NCBI GenBank assembly: GCA_017625725.1
Contig: JAGAKH010000068.1
Span: 1 to 64,000, forward strand
DNA from: Bacteroidales bacterium
GTDB lineage: Bacteria > Bacteroidota > Bacteroidia > Bacteroidales > UBA932
Direction of reading: 5' to 3'
Length of the DNA: 64,000 nucleotides
Under the pieces are notes generated by a model that searched no databases, had not been told where the DNA came from, and worked only from the letters and a program-made list of their open reading frames with translations. The position numbers and the translations under genes were made by a program. How positions within the stretch are numbered: position 1 is the first letter of the stretch; every line of letters starts with the position of its first letter. Below are positions 55,563 to 64,000 of the stretch, piece after piece.

Positions 55563-55917
55563 TTCTGTTGATTCTTTCGATTATGCTGCCTATCGCGGAA
55601 AAGATTTCCTCGTAGCTCAGAATCTCTTTCTTGGAATACATGAAGAGCACATCCACTCCATTGACGGAAAGGGTGTGTTTCTGTTTTCTATAGCTCTCTC
55701 GGATGCGTCTTTTCAGAAGATTTCTCTTTACTGCCCTTTTGAATGATTTCTTGGGCACGGAAATCATGATTCTGTTTGTCTGTGTCCCATTGCTTGAGAA
55801 CAGATACCTCATCTGCGGGACATTCCCATGTCTGCCTTTGGCAAGAAGTTCCGAAATGTTTGTCTTGCCGTGTAGCCTTTCAGTCTTAGGCAGGGTATTG
55901 GGCTTCCTGTCTTCCAC
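55543..55917 (-). CDS. rnpA: Ribonuclease P protein component
   Basis: RnpA is the protein cofactor of RNase P, which trims tRNA 5' ends. The 124-residue protein has the N-terminal [15 protein letters not shown] segment and the basic RNR motif [17 protein letters not shown] in the middle. The rnpA-yidD overlap is widely conserved. rpmH is not adjacent. Confidence 0.95.
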   Translation of the reverse strand: MEDRKPNTLPKTERLHGKTNISELLAKGRHGNVPQMRYLFSSNGTQTNRIMISVPKKSFKRAVKRNLLKRRIRESYRKQKHTLSVNGVDVLFMYSKKEILSYEEIFSAIGSIIERINRSAAKEA

Positions 55918-55921
55918 AATT

Positions 55922-56662
55922 TCAGATCTTCGAAAGATAAAGTTCCAGAGCCTTGGCTACAGAAGGGGCTTCGATGGTCGGAGCCGTGATGGCAATGCTC
56001 AAGCCAGCCTCTTCCATTGCTTTTACTATGGATTTACCGTATGACACGAATTTTATGTCATCCTGCTTGAAATCAGGATAATTCTCATACAGGGACTTTA
56101 CGTCTGCAGGGTTGAACAGCACTACAATGTCGAAAGAATGGAGATCGGTTTCCTTGAGATTCTGCGATACAGGCTTGACGAAGACAGCTGTCGCGAATGA
56201 GAAACTGCTGTTTTCGAAAAGCTTTGTCACTGCATCTTTGCTTGAGGATTCAGCAGTTGCGATAAGGAAGTTCTCTCCCTTATGCTTGCTTCCTATCAGA
56301 CCAATGATGGATTCCGGTGTTCCGTCACCGAAAAATATCTTGCGTTTCCTGTATACGATGTGTTTCTGAAGATAGTTCGCAACAGCCTCTGTGGTGCAGA
56401 AATACTTCATTGTTTCAGGCACCTTGACGCGCAGCTCTTCACAAAGCTGAAAAAAAGCATCTATTGTTGTCCTTGCAGAAAAAACGATTGCAGTGTGGTC
56501 AAGAATGTTTATTCTTTGAGAGCGGAACTCTCTTGAAGTCAATGGTTCTATCTTAAAAAAAGGCTTGAATTCGAAGTTGACTCCAAATTTCTCTGCAATA
56601 TTTGTATATGGGGATGCAGCCATAGGCTGCTGCTGTGATATCAGGATGTTCTTAACGCTCAT
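55922..56662 (-). CDS. hemD: Uroporphyrinogen-III synthase
   Basis: HemD closes hydroxymethylbilane to uroporphyrinogen III on the tetrapyrrole pathway. The family is poorly conserved. This 246-residue protein has the two-domain pattern, with the first domain near AIVFSARTTIDAFF and the second near FDIVVLFNPADVKSL, and the C-terminal APTIEAPSVAKALELYL (E/APT) segment. Together with the neighbouring DUF4271 gene and rnpA, this order is typical of Bacteroidota. It follows the DUF4271 gene by 6 bp. Confidence 0.88.
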   Translation of the reverse strand: MSVKNILISQQQPMAASPYTNIAEKFGVNFEFKPFFKIEPLTSREFRSQRINILDHTAIVFSARTTIDAFFQLCEELRVKVPETMKYFCTTEAVANYLQKHIVYRKRKIFFGDGTPESIIGLIGSKHKGENFLIATAESSSKDAVTKLFENSSFSFATAVFVKPVSQNLKETDLHSFDIVVLFNPADVKSLYENYPDFKQDDIKFVSYGKSIVKAMEEAGLSIAITAPTIEAPSVAKALELYLSKI

Positions 56663-56668
56663 TATGTC

Positions 56669-57355
56669 CTAAAATATAAGTGCTGAAACCACTAAAATTC
56701 CTGTCGGAATAAATTCAAGGGCGCAAAGATACAAAATTGAAGTGAAAACCGAGCAAGAAGAATTGAAAATTTGTGTTTTTCTAAAAATGAAGAGTATATA
56801 TGTAATCGCTGAAATCCAAAGCATTGCATTCTTTGTTGTTGCCGTATCCAGGTGAAGAAATGATGATAATCCGTTGTTCAGAAGCAGGAATAGAGTGAGC
56901 AGGATAAAGAAAGTATATGATGCCTTGCATCCTGTCCGATATGTTCTGATATTCATGTTCTGAGGCTGGAAAAGGCGTTGGGTGAGGCTACGGAGCAGGA
57001 TATATGCCAGCATCACGCCAATTGTGATTACCAGATAAAGATTGTCTCCCACATCTGAAATATTACCCGGATCATATAATCTGTTTTTTGCAACGATAAG
57101 GCAAAAAGGGAAGAACATTGCCATTGCAATTATATCCCTGTCACGACTAAGCTTTACACTTGCCTCAAGATTTACGCTTTCCTTCCATCTGAGTGCACAT
57201 CCGATGACTGACGGGAAGATATTCACCAGGCGGCGTAGGAGAAAGGTTGTCACCGCTATGGCAAAAATGGCAAGGATGTATGGCAGTAGGGCAGGTGCTG
57301 ATTCTGCCCCTGCTGTAAGGTCGGGTGAGGTGGGTAGATGAAGTTTGCCGTACAT
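56669..57355 (-). CDS. DUF4271 membrane protein
   Basis: The 228-residue protein has six or more membrane segments. Its extended hydrophobic stretches and the final NSSCSVFTSILYLCALEFIPTGILVVSAL match DUF4271, a Bacteroidota-specific integral membrane family of unknown function found next to hemD. It is followed 6 bp later by hemD and preceded 1 bp by the SUI1 gene. A TATCTTTG on the reverse strand at 56724-56731, inside this gene, could be an internal promoter for hemD. Confidence 0.85.
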   Translation of the reverse strand: MYGKLHLPTSPDLTAGAESAPALLPYILAIFAIAVTTFLLRRLVNIFPSVIGCALRWKESVNLEASVKLSRDRDIIAMAMFFPFCLIVAKNRLYDPGNISDVGDNLYLVITIGVMLAYILLRSLTQRLFQPQNMNIRTYRTGCKASYTFFILLTLFLLLNNGLSSFLHLDTATTKNAMLWISAITYILFIFRKTQIFNSSCSVFTSILYLCALEFIPTGILVVSALIF

Positions 57356-57356
57356 T

Positions 57357-57701
57357 TCAGTTCCCTCTTCTGGCTTTATATCCCATGTCCTTCAATAGCG
57401 AAGTGACCCTGTCCCTGAAATCTCCCTGAATGGTGATTTCTCCATCCTTGGCACTTCCTCCGACCCCGCATTTGACTTTAAGAGTGCGTCCGAGCTCTGC
57501 CAGATCTTCGCTGCATCCGACGAATCCGGTCACCAATGTAACCTGTTTCCCGCCTCTTCCCTTGCGGTCAATCGAAACAATCAGATTCTGTTTTTCCGGC
57601 TTGAGGGTTTCCTGCTCTGCCTCAGCTTCGGTTTCGTATGTGAAATCGGGGTTTGTAGAAAAGACTACACCAAGTCTTTTCTTCCAGTCATTGTCTGCCA
57701 T
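57357..57701 (-). CDS. SUI1-family translation factor (YciH-like)
   Basis: Bacterial SUI1/YciH proteins resemble eIF1 and affect start-codon selection. The 114-residue protein has the SUI1 core VSIDRKGRGGKQVTLVTGFVG (about 44-64), followed by LGRTLKVKCGVGGSAKDGEITIQGDFRD. It heads the SUI1-DUF4271-hemD-rnpA-yidD cluster, with a -7 box at 57731-57738. Confidence 0.94.
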   Translation of the reverse strand: MADNDWKKRLGVVFSTNPDFTYETEAEAEQETLKPEKQNLIVSIDRKGRGGKQVTLVTGFVGCSEDLAELGRTLKVKCGVGGSAKDGEITIQGDFRDRVTSLLKDMGYKARRGN

Positions 57702-57730
57702 CAGCCTAGTCTTCTATAGAATTTATTTTG

Positions 57731-57759
57731 CAAATATATGAAATATCGTCGTATATTTG
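57731..57759. promoter_or_regulatory. Divergent promoter pair, SUI1 cluster and GT117 gene
   Basis: Reverse-strand TATATTTG (57731-57738) serves SUI1 (30 bp away). Forward TATATTTG (57752-57759) with TTTG at 57727-57730 about 21 bp upstream serves the GT117 gene at 57795. The forward -33 element abuts the reverse -7 box, so the two promoters share about 30 bp and could exclude one another. Confidence 0.65.
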
Positions 57760-57794
57760 TCAGTTTGTTGTTATAGAATAAAGTATAGATATAA

Positions 57795-60700
57795 ATGACT
57801 AATAAAGAATTCACATTTTGGAACAGAGTGACGGCAGCAGCTGTCTTCCTTATTTCCGCTGTCGTATATCTTCTTACGATTGAGCCGACTGCATCTTTCT
57901 GGGATTGCGGAGAGTTCATTGCTTCGTCCTACAAACTTGAAGTCGGCCATCCGCCGGGAAACCCTGTGTTCCAGCTGTTTGCAAGATTCTTCACAATGTT
58001 TACCGACAACATGCATGCTGCTGTGGCGGTTAACGCAATGAATGCAATCTGCTCGGCTCTGACCATATTCTTCCTTTATCTCACTACTGTCTTTCTTGCC
58101 AAGAGACTTGTCAAACCGTCAGAGGACGGCACCTATTCTATCGCCAAGGCAATCGCAATTTACGGCTCGGGTGCTGTGGGAGCCCTTGCATATTGTTTCA
58201 GTGACACATTCTGGTTCTCAGCTGTGGAAGGCGAGGTCTATGCGATGTCTTCTTTGTTCACCGCTCTTGTGTTCTGGGCAATGACGAAATGGTATGAGCA
58301 GGCAGACACACCTTATGCCAACCGCTGGATCGTCCTCATCTCATTCCTGATGGGTCTTTCTATCGGTATCCACCTTCTCAACCTGCTGGCAATTCCTGCA
58401 CTGGTGTTCATGTTCTACTATAGAAAGAGGGAGGACGGTCATTATTCATTCCGCGAATATATCAAGATCTTTGCTATATCATGCATAATTCTGGCAGTCA
58501 TTCTTTTCGGAATCATCCCGTATCTTCCGAAATTTGCCGCTTATTTTGATCTCTTTTTCGTCAACACACTTGGACTCCCGTTCAACTCAGGAGCCATTTT
58601 CTTCATGGTTCTGCTTCTCGGGGCATGTTTCTTCGGATTGTTCCGCACTCAGAAACTTCAGAAAGTGTTCCTTAATACGGTCCTTCTGTGCTTCACCGTA
58701 ATCGTCATAGGCTTCTCGCTTTTTTCGATCGTCATCATCCGTTCGAGTGCAAAGACGCCGACCAACGAATACCAGCCTGACAATCCTTTCACTCTCGTAC
58801 GCTATCTCAGTCGAGAGCAGTACGGAAGTACGCCTCTTGTCTACGGACAGTATTTTGACGCTCCATACGAGATTGAACCAACCACATACTGGGCTCCTAT
58901 GGGAGACAAGTATATAAAGGCGGATGGTCCGGGAAAGATCATTTATGATTCTGCAGGAAAAATGCTTTTCCCACGTATGTGGAGCGGAGACCAGCGAAGC
59001 ATCTCTTTCTATGAATCATACATGAACGGTAAAGGCAGCAAAGTAGCAGGAGCCACCCATAAGAAGCCAACCTTCTTCCAGAACATCGCCTTTTTCCTTG
59101 ATTATCAGATGAACTGGATGTACTGGCGTTATTTCATGTGGAATTTTGCGGGAAGGCAGAACGACATACACAGCCCTACTCCAGGTGATATCTTTGCCGG
59201 AAACTGGGAGTCTGGAATATCGCTGATCGACAACATGCGTCTTGGTGACCAGTCGGACGCCCCGGACTATCTTAAGAACAACAAAGGAAAGAACCACTAT
59301 TACATGCTTCCTCTTCTGTTGGGACTTATCGGACTTTTCTTCCAGTATGCCCGTGACAAGAGAGGATGCTGGCTTACCTTCCTCATGTTCTTCATGACTG
59401 GAATCGCTGTGGTTATCTATCTGAACCAGCCGCCATTCCAGGTCCGTGAAAGGGATTATGCGTATGCAGGTTCCTTCTACTCCTTCTCTATCTGGATCGG
59501 ACTTGCTGTGGCAGCGGTATTTTCATGGGTATCGGACAAGTGCAGTGCAAAGAAGAAGACCGGTAGTGTGTGTGAGATTTCAATTGCCTCTGTAACTACT
59601 GCTCTTTTGCTTGGAGTGCCTGCATTGATGGCTGCAGAAAACTGGGATGACCATGACAGAAGCAACCGTTACACAGCTGTAGAGATGGCAAAGAACTATC
59701 TCAACTCAGTGGGACCTAACGGAATTCTCATTACTCATGGAGATAATGACACCTTCCCTCTCTGGTATGCTCAGGAGGTCGAGGAAATCCGTCCTGATGT
59801 ACGTATATGCAACACATCTCTTCTTGGAACCGACTGGCATATCGACCAGATGAAATACGCCGTCAATGAGTCTGCTCCTCTTGACCTGACTGTGGGACAC
59901 CATCAGTATCTATATGGTACGAATGAATACGTATATATATATGACACACGCGAGACGGAGCTTCCTCTGTCCGATGTCATGAGAGTATTCAGGCATAAGG
60001 ATGCAAAGCTTCCTTTGACAAGCGGCAAGATGGTTGACTACATCATGTCCCGCAAGCTGATTGTTCCGGTAAATAAGGAGAATGTCCTGAAGTACGGAAT
60101 ACTCGACGAGAAATACGCTGACATGATTCCGGATGAAATAGTCCTGACCATTCCCAAGAACAAGGATTATCTCACCAAACCTGAGCTTTTCATGCTTGAC
60201 CTTCTGTCCAACTATCAGTGGGACCGCCCTATAAATCTCCTCAGCATGGGTGGAGACATAAACATAGGTATAAAGGACTATCTCATGTACGAGGGCTTCT
60301 CATACAAGTTCGTTCCGATAAAAGGAAAGATGAAAAGCACTGAGATAGGTTTTGCCGATCCGGAAGACCTTTATTATAAGATGAAGAATGTCTTCACCTG
60401 GGATGCTCTCAGCAGGACTGACTGGTTTGTAGACTACCAGAACTTCTATACATTCTGTGGTGTTCTTTCCCAGAGAAGCATATTCACGAATGCAGCCAAG
60501 GAAATGCTGAAGATCGGAGACACCGAGCGTGCAGTAGAAATGCTTGACATGTGTCAGAAATGTGTTCCGGAAGAGAATTTCCCACTGGATATTACCTATA
60601 TGGGATTCTCCAATGAGTACATGGTTGTCGATATGATAGAGACCTATTATATGGCAGGTGCTTCAGATAAGGCTAAGGACCTTACTGTAAGGTTCGAAGA

Positions 60701-60872
60701 CCAGATAATGACGTCAGCGTCATTCTTCCTCGCTTACTATGACTTTGCGAAGAGGGAGTTCGAAAGCTGCTACAATGTCATATCCTATCTTGCCGATCTT
60801 ACCGAGCATTATGGTGACAAGGAATATGCAGACGGGCTACGTACCCGTTTCAATGAATTGCTTGAGGAATAG
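57795..60872 (+). CDS. GT117/DUF2723 integral membrane glycosyltransferase-like protein
   Basis: The 1025-residue protein has about 10-12 membrane segments in residues 10-340 and 490-610. It has the family N-terminal motif TIEPTASFWDCGEFIASSYKLEVGHPPGNP with the DCGEF acidic site, and the conserved HGDNDTFPLWYAQEVE segment near 640. A long soluble C-terminal region (about 700-1025) has TPR-like helices. DUF2723 proteins are related to TMEM260-type protein O-mannosyltransferases; in Bacteroidota they may be protein O-glycosyltransferases. The substrate is not known. It is monocistronic, closed by the terminator at 60885-60926. Confidence 0.88.
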   Translation: MTNKEFTFWNRVTAAAVFLISAVVYLLTIEPTASFWDCGEFIASSYKLEVGHPPGNPVFQLFARFFTMFTDNMHAAVAVNAMNAICSALTIFFLYLTTVFLAKRLVKPSEDGTYSIAKAIAIYGSGAVGALAYCFSDTFWFSAVEGEVYAMSSLFTALVFWAMTKWYEQADTPYANRWIVLISFLMGLSIGIHLLNLLAIPALVFMFYYRKREDGHYSFREYIKIFAISCIILAVILFGIIPYLPKFAAYFDLFFVNTLGLPFNSGAIFFMVLLLGACFFGLFRTQKLQKVFLNTVLLCFTVIVIGFSLFSIVIIRSSAKTPTNEYQPDNPFTLVRYLSREQYGSTPLVYGQYFDAPYEIEPTTYWAPMGDKYIKADGPGKIIYDSAGKMLFPRMWSGDQRSISFYESYMNGKGSKVAGATHKKPTFFQNIAFFLDYQMNWMYWRYFMWNFAGRQNDIHSPTPGDIFAGNWESGISLIDNMRLGDQSDAPDYLKNNKGKNHYYMLPLLLGLIGLFFQYARDKRGCWLTFLMFFMTGIAVVIYLNQPPFQVRERDYAYAGSFYSFSIWIGLAVAAVFSWVSDKCSAKKKTGSVCEISIASVTTALLLGVPALMAAENWDDHDRSNRYTAVEMAKNYLNSVGPNGILITHGDNDTFPLWYAQEVEEIRPDVRICNTSLLGTDWHIDQMKYAVNESAPLDLTVGHHQYLYGTNEYVYIYDTRETELPLSDVMRVFRHKDAKLPLTSGKMVDYIMSRKLIVPVNKENVLKYGILDEKYADMIPDEIVLTIPKNKDYLTKPELFMLDLLSNYQWDRPINLLSMGGDINIGIKDYLMYEGFSYKFVPIKGKMKSTEIGFADPEDLYYKMKNVFTWDALSRTDWFVDYQNFYTFCGVLSQRSIFTNAAKEMLKIGDTERAVEMLDMCQKCVPEENFPLDITYMGFSNEYMVVDMIETYYMAGASDKAKDLTVRFEDQIMTSASFFLAYYDFAKREFESCYNVISYLADLTEHYGDKEYADGLRTRFNELLEE

Positions 60873-60884
60873 TTGACGGTCAAT

Positions 60885-60926
60885 AATAAATAAGGCCTGC
60901 TCCCGTGGAAGCAGGCCTTATTTATT
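60885..60926. terminator. Bidirectional terminator
   Basis: A perfect 17-bp stem (60885-60901 with 60910-60926) has an 8-base loop, with A/T runs on both flanks. It lies between the convergent GT117 and rubrerythrin genes and suits both. Confidence 0.85.
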
Positions 60927-60939
60927 TTATGACATTCTC

Positions 60940-61491
60940 CTATTTGAAATATCTGTTGAACAGACCCTGGAAACCGGCACCGTGACGAGCCTCGTCCTTG
61001 CACATCTCGTGAACAGTGTCATGGATGGCATCGAGATTCTGCTGCTTTGCAAGCTTTGCAATGCGGAGCTTGTCTTCGCATGCTCCCTGCTCTGCAAGCA
61101 TTCTCTTTTCCACGTTTGTCTTGGTGTCCCACACGCACTCTCCGAGAAGTTCTGCGAACTTGGCTGCATGCTCAGCCTCTTCCCATGCATATCTCTTGAA
61201 TGCTTCTGCAATCTCCGGATATCCCTCTCTGTCAGCCTGACGGCTCATTGCAAGGTACATACCCACCTCTGAGCACTCTCCGTTGAAATGGTCGCGGAGT
61301 CCCTTCAGAATCTCCGGATCAACGTTCTTTGCTGAACCGAGCTTGTGCTCGTCCGCCCAGGTCAGCTCACCCTCTGTCTCTTCGAGTTCCTCAAAGTTTT
61401 CTGCACCAACATGGCAGAGAGGACACTCCTCAGGAGCAGCGTCTCCTTCGTGAATATAACCGCATACCAAACATCTGAATTTCTTGCCCAT
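60940..61491 (-). CDS. Rubrerythrin with N-terminal rubredoxin domain
   Basis: Rubrerythrins reduce peroxide in anaerobes. In this 183-residue protein the rubredoxin domain comes first (C7-x2-C10 and C23-x2-C26), and the di-iron four-helix domain follows, with its [23 protein letters not shown] and CKDEARHG ligand motifs. This order is that of reverse rubrerythrins, not the classical form. A -7 box is at 61555-61562. Confidence 0.94.
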   Translation of the reverse strand: MGKKFRCLVCGYIHEGDAAPEECPLCHVGAENFEELEETEGELTWADEHKLGSAKNVDPEILKGLRDHFNGECSEVGMYLAMSRQADREGYPEIAEAFKRYAWEEAEHAAKFAELLGECVWDTKTNVEKRMLAEQGACEDKLRIAKLAKQQNLDAIHDTVHEMCKDEARHGAGFQGLFNRYFK

Positions 61492-61554
61492 AATATCTTT
61501 TCTTTTAAAGGTTTATAAATCTTAATTTTTAATTATTCAAAATTAACTACAATG

Positions 61555-61562
61555 CAAAGGTA
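61555..61562 (-). promoter_or_regulatory. -7 promoter box for rubrerythrin
   Basis: The reverse strand reads TACCTTTG, 64 bp upstream of the ATG at 61491, across an A/T-rich leader. Confidence 0.5.
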
Positions 61563-61610
61563 GTAATAAAATCGAATGCTGCAAATTTATTTTAAAGAAA
61601 AAATGAAAAT

Positions 61611-62546
61611 TTATCTCGCAAGTCTGACAAAGACGCTCAGCGGAAGATTCTTTCCATAGCTGTCCCTAAGGACCAGTTCTCCGAAATCGAGGGATTTATA
61701 GGCCGTCTTCATGCAGAATGCCTGCTTTACAATGGTTTCTCCAAGCACGGCGGAGTAGCCGTTTGAATAGAGATTGAGGACCATGAAACTGTCCTGAGGT
61801 GCCAGAATTGCAGCTACGCACTGGAGCATTTCGTTAAGACACTCGTCAAGCTTCCATTTCTCTCCATCCGGTCCATGTCCGTATGCCGGAGGGTCAAGAA
61901 TTATTCCCTGGTAGGTGTTGCCTCTCTTTGCTTCTCTTCTTGCGAATTTCAAAGCGTCCTCCACGATCCACCTAATGTTGTCCAGGCGGCTGGCTTCCAT
62001 GTTTCCGCGTGCCCAAGTCACTACCTGACGCACAGAGTCCAGGTGGGTTACATCAGCACCGGCAGCTTTTGCTGCCAGGGAAGCAGCTCCTGTGTATGCA
62101 AAGAGGTTGAGGACCTTTGGCTTAGGCTTGCCTTCGGCTTCGGCCTTTTCCACGAGGGCCTTTGTCTGCCTGTAGATATATTCCCAGTTGGAGGACTGTT
62201 CAGGAAACACACCGACATGTTTGAATGAAGTCAGTCCCAGCCTGAGGGAGAACTCCAGTCCTTCCTGGTCTCCCTTGTAACGGATATACCACTGGTCGTC
62301 CATCTTCTTGCGGCGTTCCCATGTTCCGCTGTCTTCCTTGCCGGCTTTGCCGAATCCAGCTCCGGTCTTGAAGCGTGTATGGATCATCCTGTTCCACTCT
62401 CCCTCAGACAAAGACTTGTCCCAAAGGGCCTTAGGCTCAGGACGTGCCATCACATATGGTCCGAATCTTTCCAGCTTTTCGAAATTTCCTGAGTCAATGA
62501 GTTCGTAATCCTTCCAGAATGCTCCTGGGCTCTCAATAGTCATCAT
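61611..62546 (-). CDS. Class I SAM-dependent methyltransferase (RlmI/RlmK-like)
   Basis: The 311-residue protein has the SAM motif NLFAYTGAASLAAKAAGADVTHLD, a VEDALKFAR acidic segment and the DPPAYGHGPDGEKW motif, as in 23S rRNA methyltransferases of the RlmI/YccW group. The N-terminal PUA-like domain of RlmI is replaced by a short beta region (residues 1-120), as in related Bacteroidota proteins. The target is probably rRNA, but not proven. A -7 box is at 62563-62570. Confidence 0.85.
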   Translation of the reverse strand: MMTIESPGAFWKDYELIDSGNFEKLERFGPYVMARPEPKALWDKSLSEGEWNRMIHTRFKTGAGFGKAGKEDSGTWERRKKMDDQWYIRYKGDQEGLEFSLRLGLTSFKHVGVFPEQSSNWEYIYRQTKALVEKAEAEGKPKPKVLNLFAYTGAASLAAKAAGADVTHLDSVRQVVTWARGNMEASRLDNIRWIVEDALKFARREAKRGNTYQGIILDPPAYGHGPDGEKWKLDECLNEMLQCVAAILAPQDSFMVLNLYSNGYSAVLGETIVKQAFCMKTAYKSLDFGELVLRDSYGKNLPLSVFVRLAR

Positions 62547-62562
62547 AACAGATAATTTTATG

Positions 62563-62570
62563 CAAAGATA
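62563..62570 (-). promoter_or_regulatory. -7 promoter box for the methyltransferase
   Basis: The reverse strand reads TATCTTTG, 17 bp before the ATG at 62546. Confidence 0.55.
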
Positions 62571-62642
62571 ATTTTTTCAAATGTTTCTTATCTTATTTTC
62601 TGTCCGGAGTGTTGTAAATTCTTGTATTTCCCCGAAAATTGC

Positions 62643-62777
62643 TAAATTTGCTCGGATTTAGAGATAGCCGGTCAAGCCGGCAGTGACGTAGAGGGTTTGC
62701 CCTGGCGTAAACGTTATCCCCGACCTGATCGCGGATTCGGTATATACAGAAAGTATTAACATAACAAATATACGATT
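62643..62777 (+). promoter_or_regulatory. pgk promoter and structured leader
   Basis: TAAATTTG at 62643-62650 matches TAnnTTTG with TTG at 62622-62624 (18 bp apart). It starts a leader of about 120 bases. The leader is G+C-richer than its surroundings and has two small perfect hairpins: GCCGG/CCGGC (62667-62671 with 62677-62681) and AGGG/CCCT (62692-62695 with 62700-62703). No known riboswitch class is recognised. Confidence 0.5.
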
Positions 62778-64000
62778 ATGCAACAGTTTATTGACACCTA
62801 TGATTTCGCCGGCAAAAAGGCGATTGTACGCGTAGACTTCAATGTTCCACTCAATGAGAAGATGGAAATTACTGACGACACACGTATCCGTGCGGCCATC
62901 CCTACACTTAAGAAGGTTCTTGAGAAAGGTGGTGCAGTGATCGTTATGTCACACCTCGGACGTCCGAAGGGAGTAACAGAGAAATTCTCTCTCAAGCACA
63001 TTCTTGGTCGCGTTGAGGAACTCCTCGGAGCACCGGTGAAGTTCGCTGACGACTGTCAGGCTGCTGACGAGCAGGTTGCCGCTCTCAAGATGGGTGAGTG
63101 CCTCGTACTCGAGAACCTCCGTTTCTATGCAGAAGAGGAAGGAAAGCCAAGAGGCGAGTTTGCAACAGACGAGGAGAAGAAGGCTGCTAAGGCAGTTGTA
63201 AAGGAGAATCAGAAGGAATTCGTGAAGAAGCTTGCTTCATACGCTGACTGCTACATCAACGATGCATTCGGAACAGCTCACCGTGCACATGCTTCTACAG
63301 CCCTTATCGCCGACTACTTCCCTAACGACAAGATGTTCGGTTATGTGATGGAAGGTGAGATCAAGGCTATCGACCACGTTCTCAAGACTCCTGAGCATCC
63401 TGTGACTGCAATCGTAGGTGGTGCAAAGGTATCTTCTAAGATCACAATCATCGAGAAGCTTTTCGATGCAGTTGACAATATGATCATTGGTGGTGGTATG
63501 GTCTATACTTTCAGAAAGGCTCAGGGCGGTCAGATCGGACGTTCACTTTGCGAGGACGATCAGATGCAGCTTGCTCTCGACACTCTCAAGAAGGCAGAGG
63601 AGAAGGGCGTTAAGATCTATCTCTCAAAGGAGGTTGTTGTTGCTGATGACTTCTCTAACGACGCAAACACAAAGATCGTTCTCAATACAGAGATTCCTGA
63701 CGGTTGGGAAGGAATGGATGCCGCTCCAAGCACTCTCGCAATGTGGGAAGAGGTTCTCATGAACTCAAAGACCATCCTCTGGAACGGTCCTGTAGGTGTA
63801 TTCGAGATCCCTGCATTTGCAAAGGGAACAAACAGAATCGCAGAAATCCTTGCAAAGGCAACTGCTGAGAACGGAGCGTTCACTCTCGTAGGTGGCGGTG
63901 ACTCTGTTGCAGCTGTAACTCAGATGGGCTTTGCTGACAAGGTGAGCTATGTGTCTACCGGTGGTGGTGCAATGCTTGAGTACCTTGAGGGCAAGGAGCT
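62778..64000 (+). CDS. pgk: Phosphoglycerate kinase, 3' end cut by window
   Basis: Pgk makes ATP from 1,3-bisphosphoglycerate in glycolysis. The frame runs open from ATG 62778 to the window edge (407 codons and no stop), close to the usual family length of about 400-420. Seen are VDFNVPL near residue 19, SHLGRPKG near 59, [37 protein letters not shown] and GGGDSVAAV. Codon use is strongly biased, as for mdh, which fits high expression. It is preceded by a 120-base leader. Confidence 0.97.
   Translation, partial: MQQFIDTYDFAGKKAIVRVDFNVPLNEKMEITDDTRIRAAIPTLKKVLEKGGAVIVMSHLGRPKGVTEKFSLKHILGRVEELLGAPVKFADDCQAADEQVAALKMGECLVLENLRFYAEEEGKPRGEFATDEEKKAAKAVVKENQKEFVKKLASYADCYINDAFGTAHRAHASTALIADYFPNDKMFGYVMEGEIKAIDHVLKTPEHPVTAIVGGAKVSSKITIIEKLFDAVDNMIIGGGMVYTFRKAQGGQIGRSLCEDDQMQLALDTLKKAEEKGVKIYLSKEVVVADDFSNDANTKIVLNTEIPDGWEGMDAAPSTLAMWEEVLMNSKTILWNGPVGVFEIPAFAKGTNRIAEILAKATAENGAFTLVGGGDSVAAVTQMGFADKVSYVSTGGGAMLEYLEGKE

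Noticed and set aside
62643..62777. Known riboswitch in the pgk leader
   Set aside because: Two small hairpins are present, but no consensus of a known riboswitch class could be matched by eye.

Overview
The window reads as a chromosomal segment of an anaerobic, saccharolytic member of the Bacteroidales (phylum Bacteroidota). The evidence is two SusC/SusD pairs, ECF sigma factors paired with anti-sigma or FecR-type partners, Bacteroidota-restricted families (DUF4271, the DUF2723/GT117 membrane protein, BACON domains), at least fifteen gene-proximal copies of the Bacteroidota -7 promoter box TAnnTTTG, and anaerobe markers (NrdD/NrdG, a Dcu-type dicarboxylate carrier, a rubrerythrin). An uncultured gut or rumen lineage is plausible, but genus cannot be fixed from the sequence alone.

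Layout. 1-404: non-coding, with hairpins and a 44-bp imperfect direct repeat. 0.4-5.9 kb: a metallophosphoesterase divergent from a suf operon (sufB, pnuC, sufC, a short sufD) that runs into ispE. 6-10.6 kb: lipoprotein, tsaE, Dcu transporter and yifB/comM. 10.7-12.4 kb: a 36-aa peptide gene followed by mlaE-mlaF. 12.4-14.2 kb: ECF sigma factor with a membrane-anchored beta-barrel partner. 14.3-18.6 kb: TPR protein, EnvC-like LytM protein and an SDR/zinc-finger fusion. 18.7-24.9 kb: nrdG and nrdD face each other around a 3.4-kb accessory insert. The insert holds a REP-associated tyrosine transposase (RAYT), an inverted internally deleted copy of it, five REP-like palindromes and a large lipoprotein gene. 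25-27.1 kb: phosphopantetheinyl transferase and malate dehydrogenase. 27.2-33.6 kb: a minimal glycan-uptake locus (lipoprotein-SusC-SusD). Then come tRNA-Pro(TGG), lolD, trmN6, a sigma/anti-sigma/periplasmic-protein operon, a split transketolase and lepA.

40.8-55.3 kb is a complete regulated polysaccharide utilization locus: ECF sigma, FecR anti-sigma, SusC with an STN signalling domain, SusD, a BACON-SGNH lipoprotein, a BACON/beta-helix surface lipoprotein, and a secreted GH31 glycosidase fused to a second SGNH domain. The SGNH regions of the two enzymes are paralogous, so the locus looks built for an acylated alpha-linked glycan. 55.3-57.7 kb is a tight housekeeping cluster (yidD, rnpA, hemD, DUF4271, SUI1). 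The window closes with a GT117/DUF2723 membrane protein, rubrerythrin, an rRNA methyltransferase and pgk, which is cut by the window edge.

The strongest candidate for an under-described system is the RAYT/REP island at about 19.17-22.59 kb. The catalytic gene, a non-autonomous derivative and the palindromes they probably mobilise lie side by side. Second is the 12.4-14.2 kb sigma factor whose partner appears to join a cytoplasmic helix to an outer-membrane barrel in one polypeptide.
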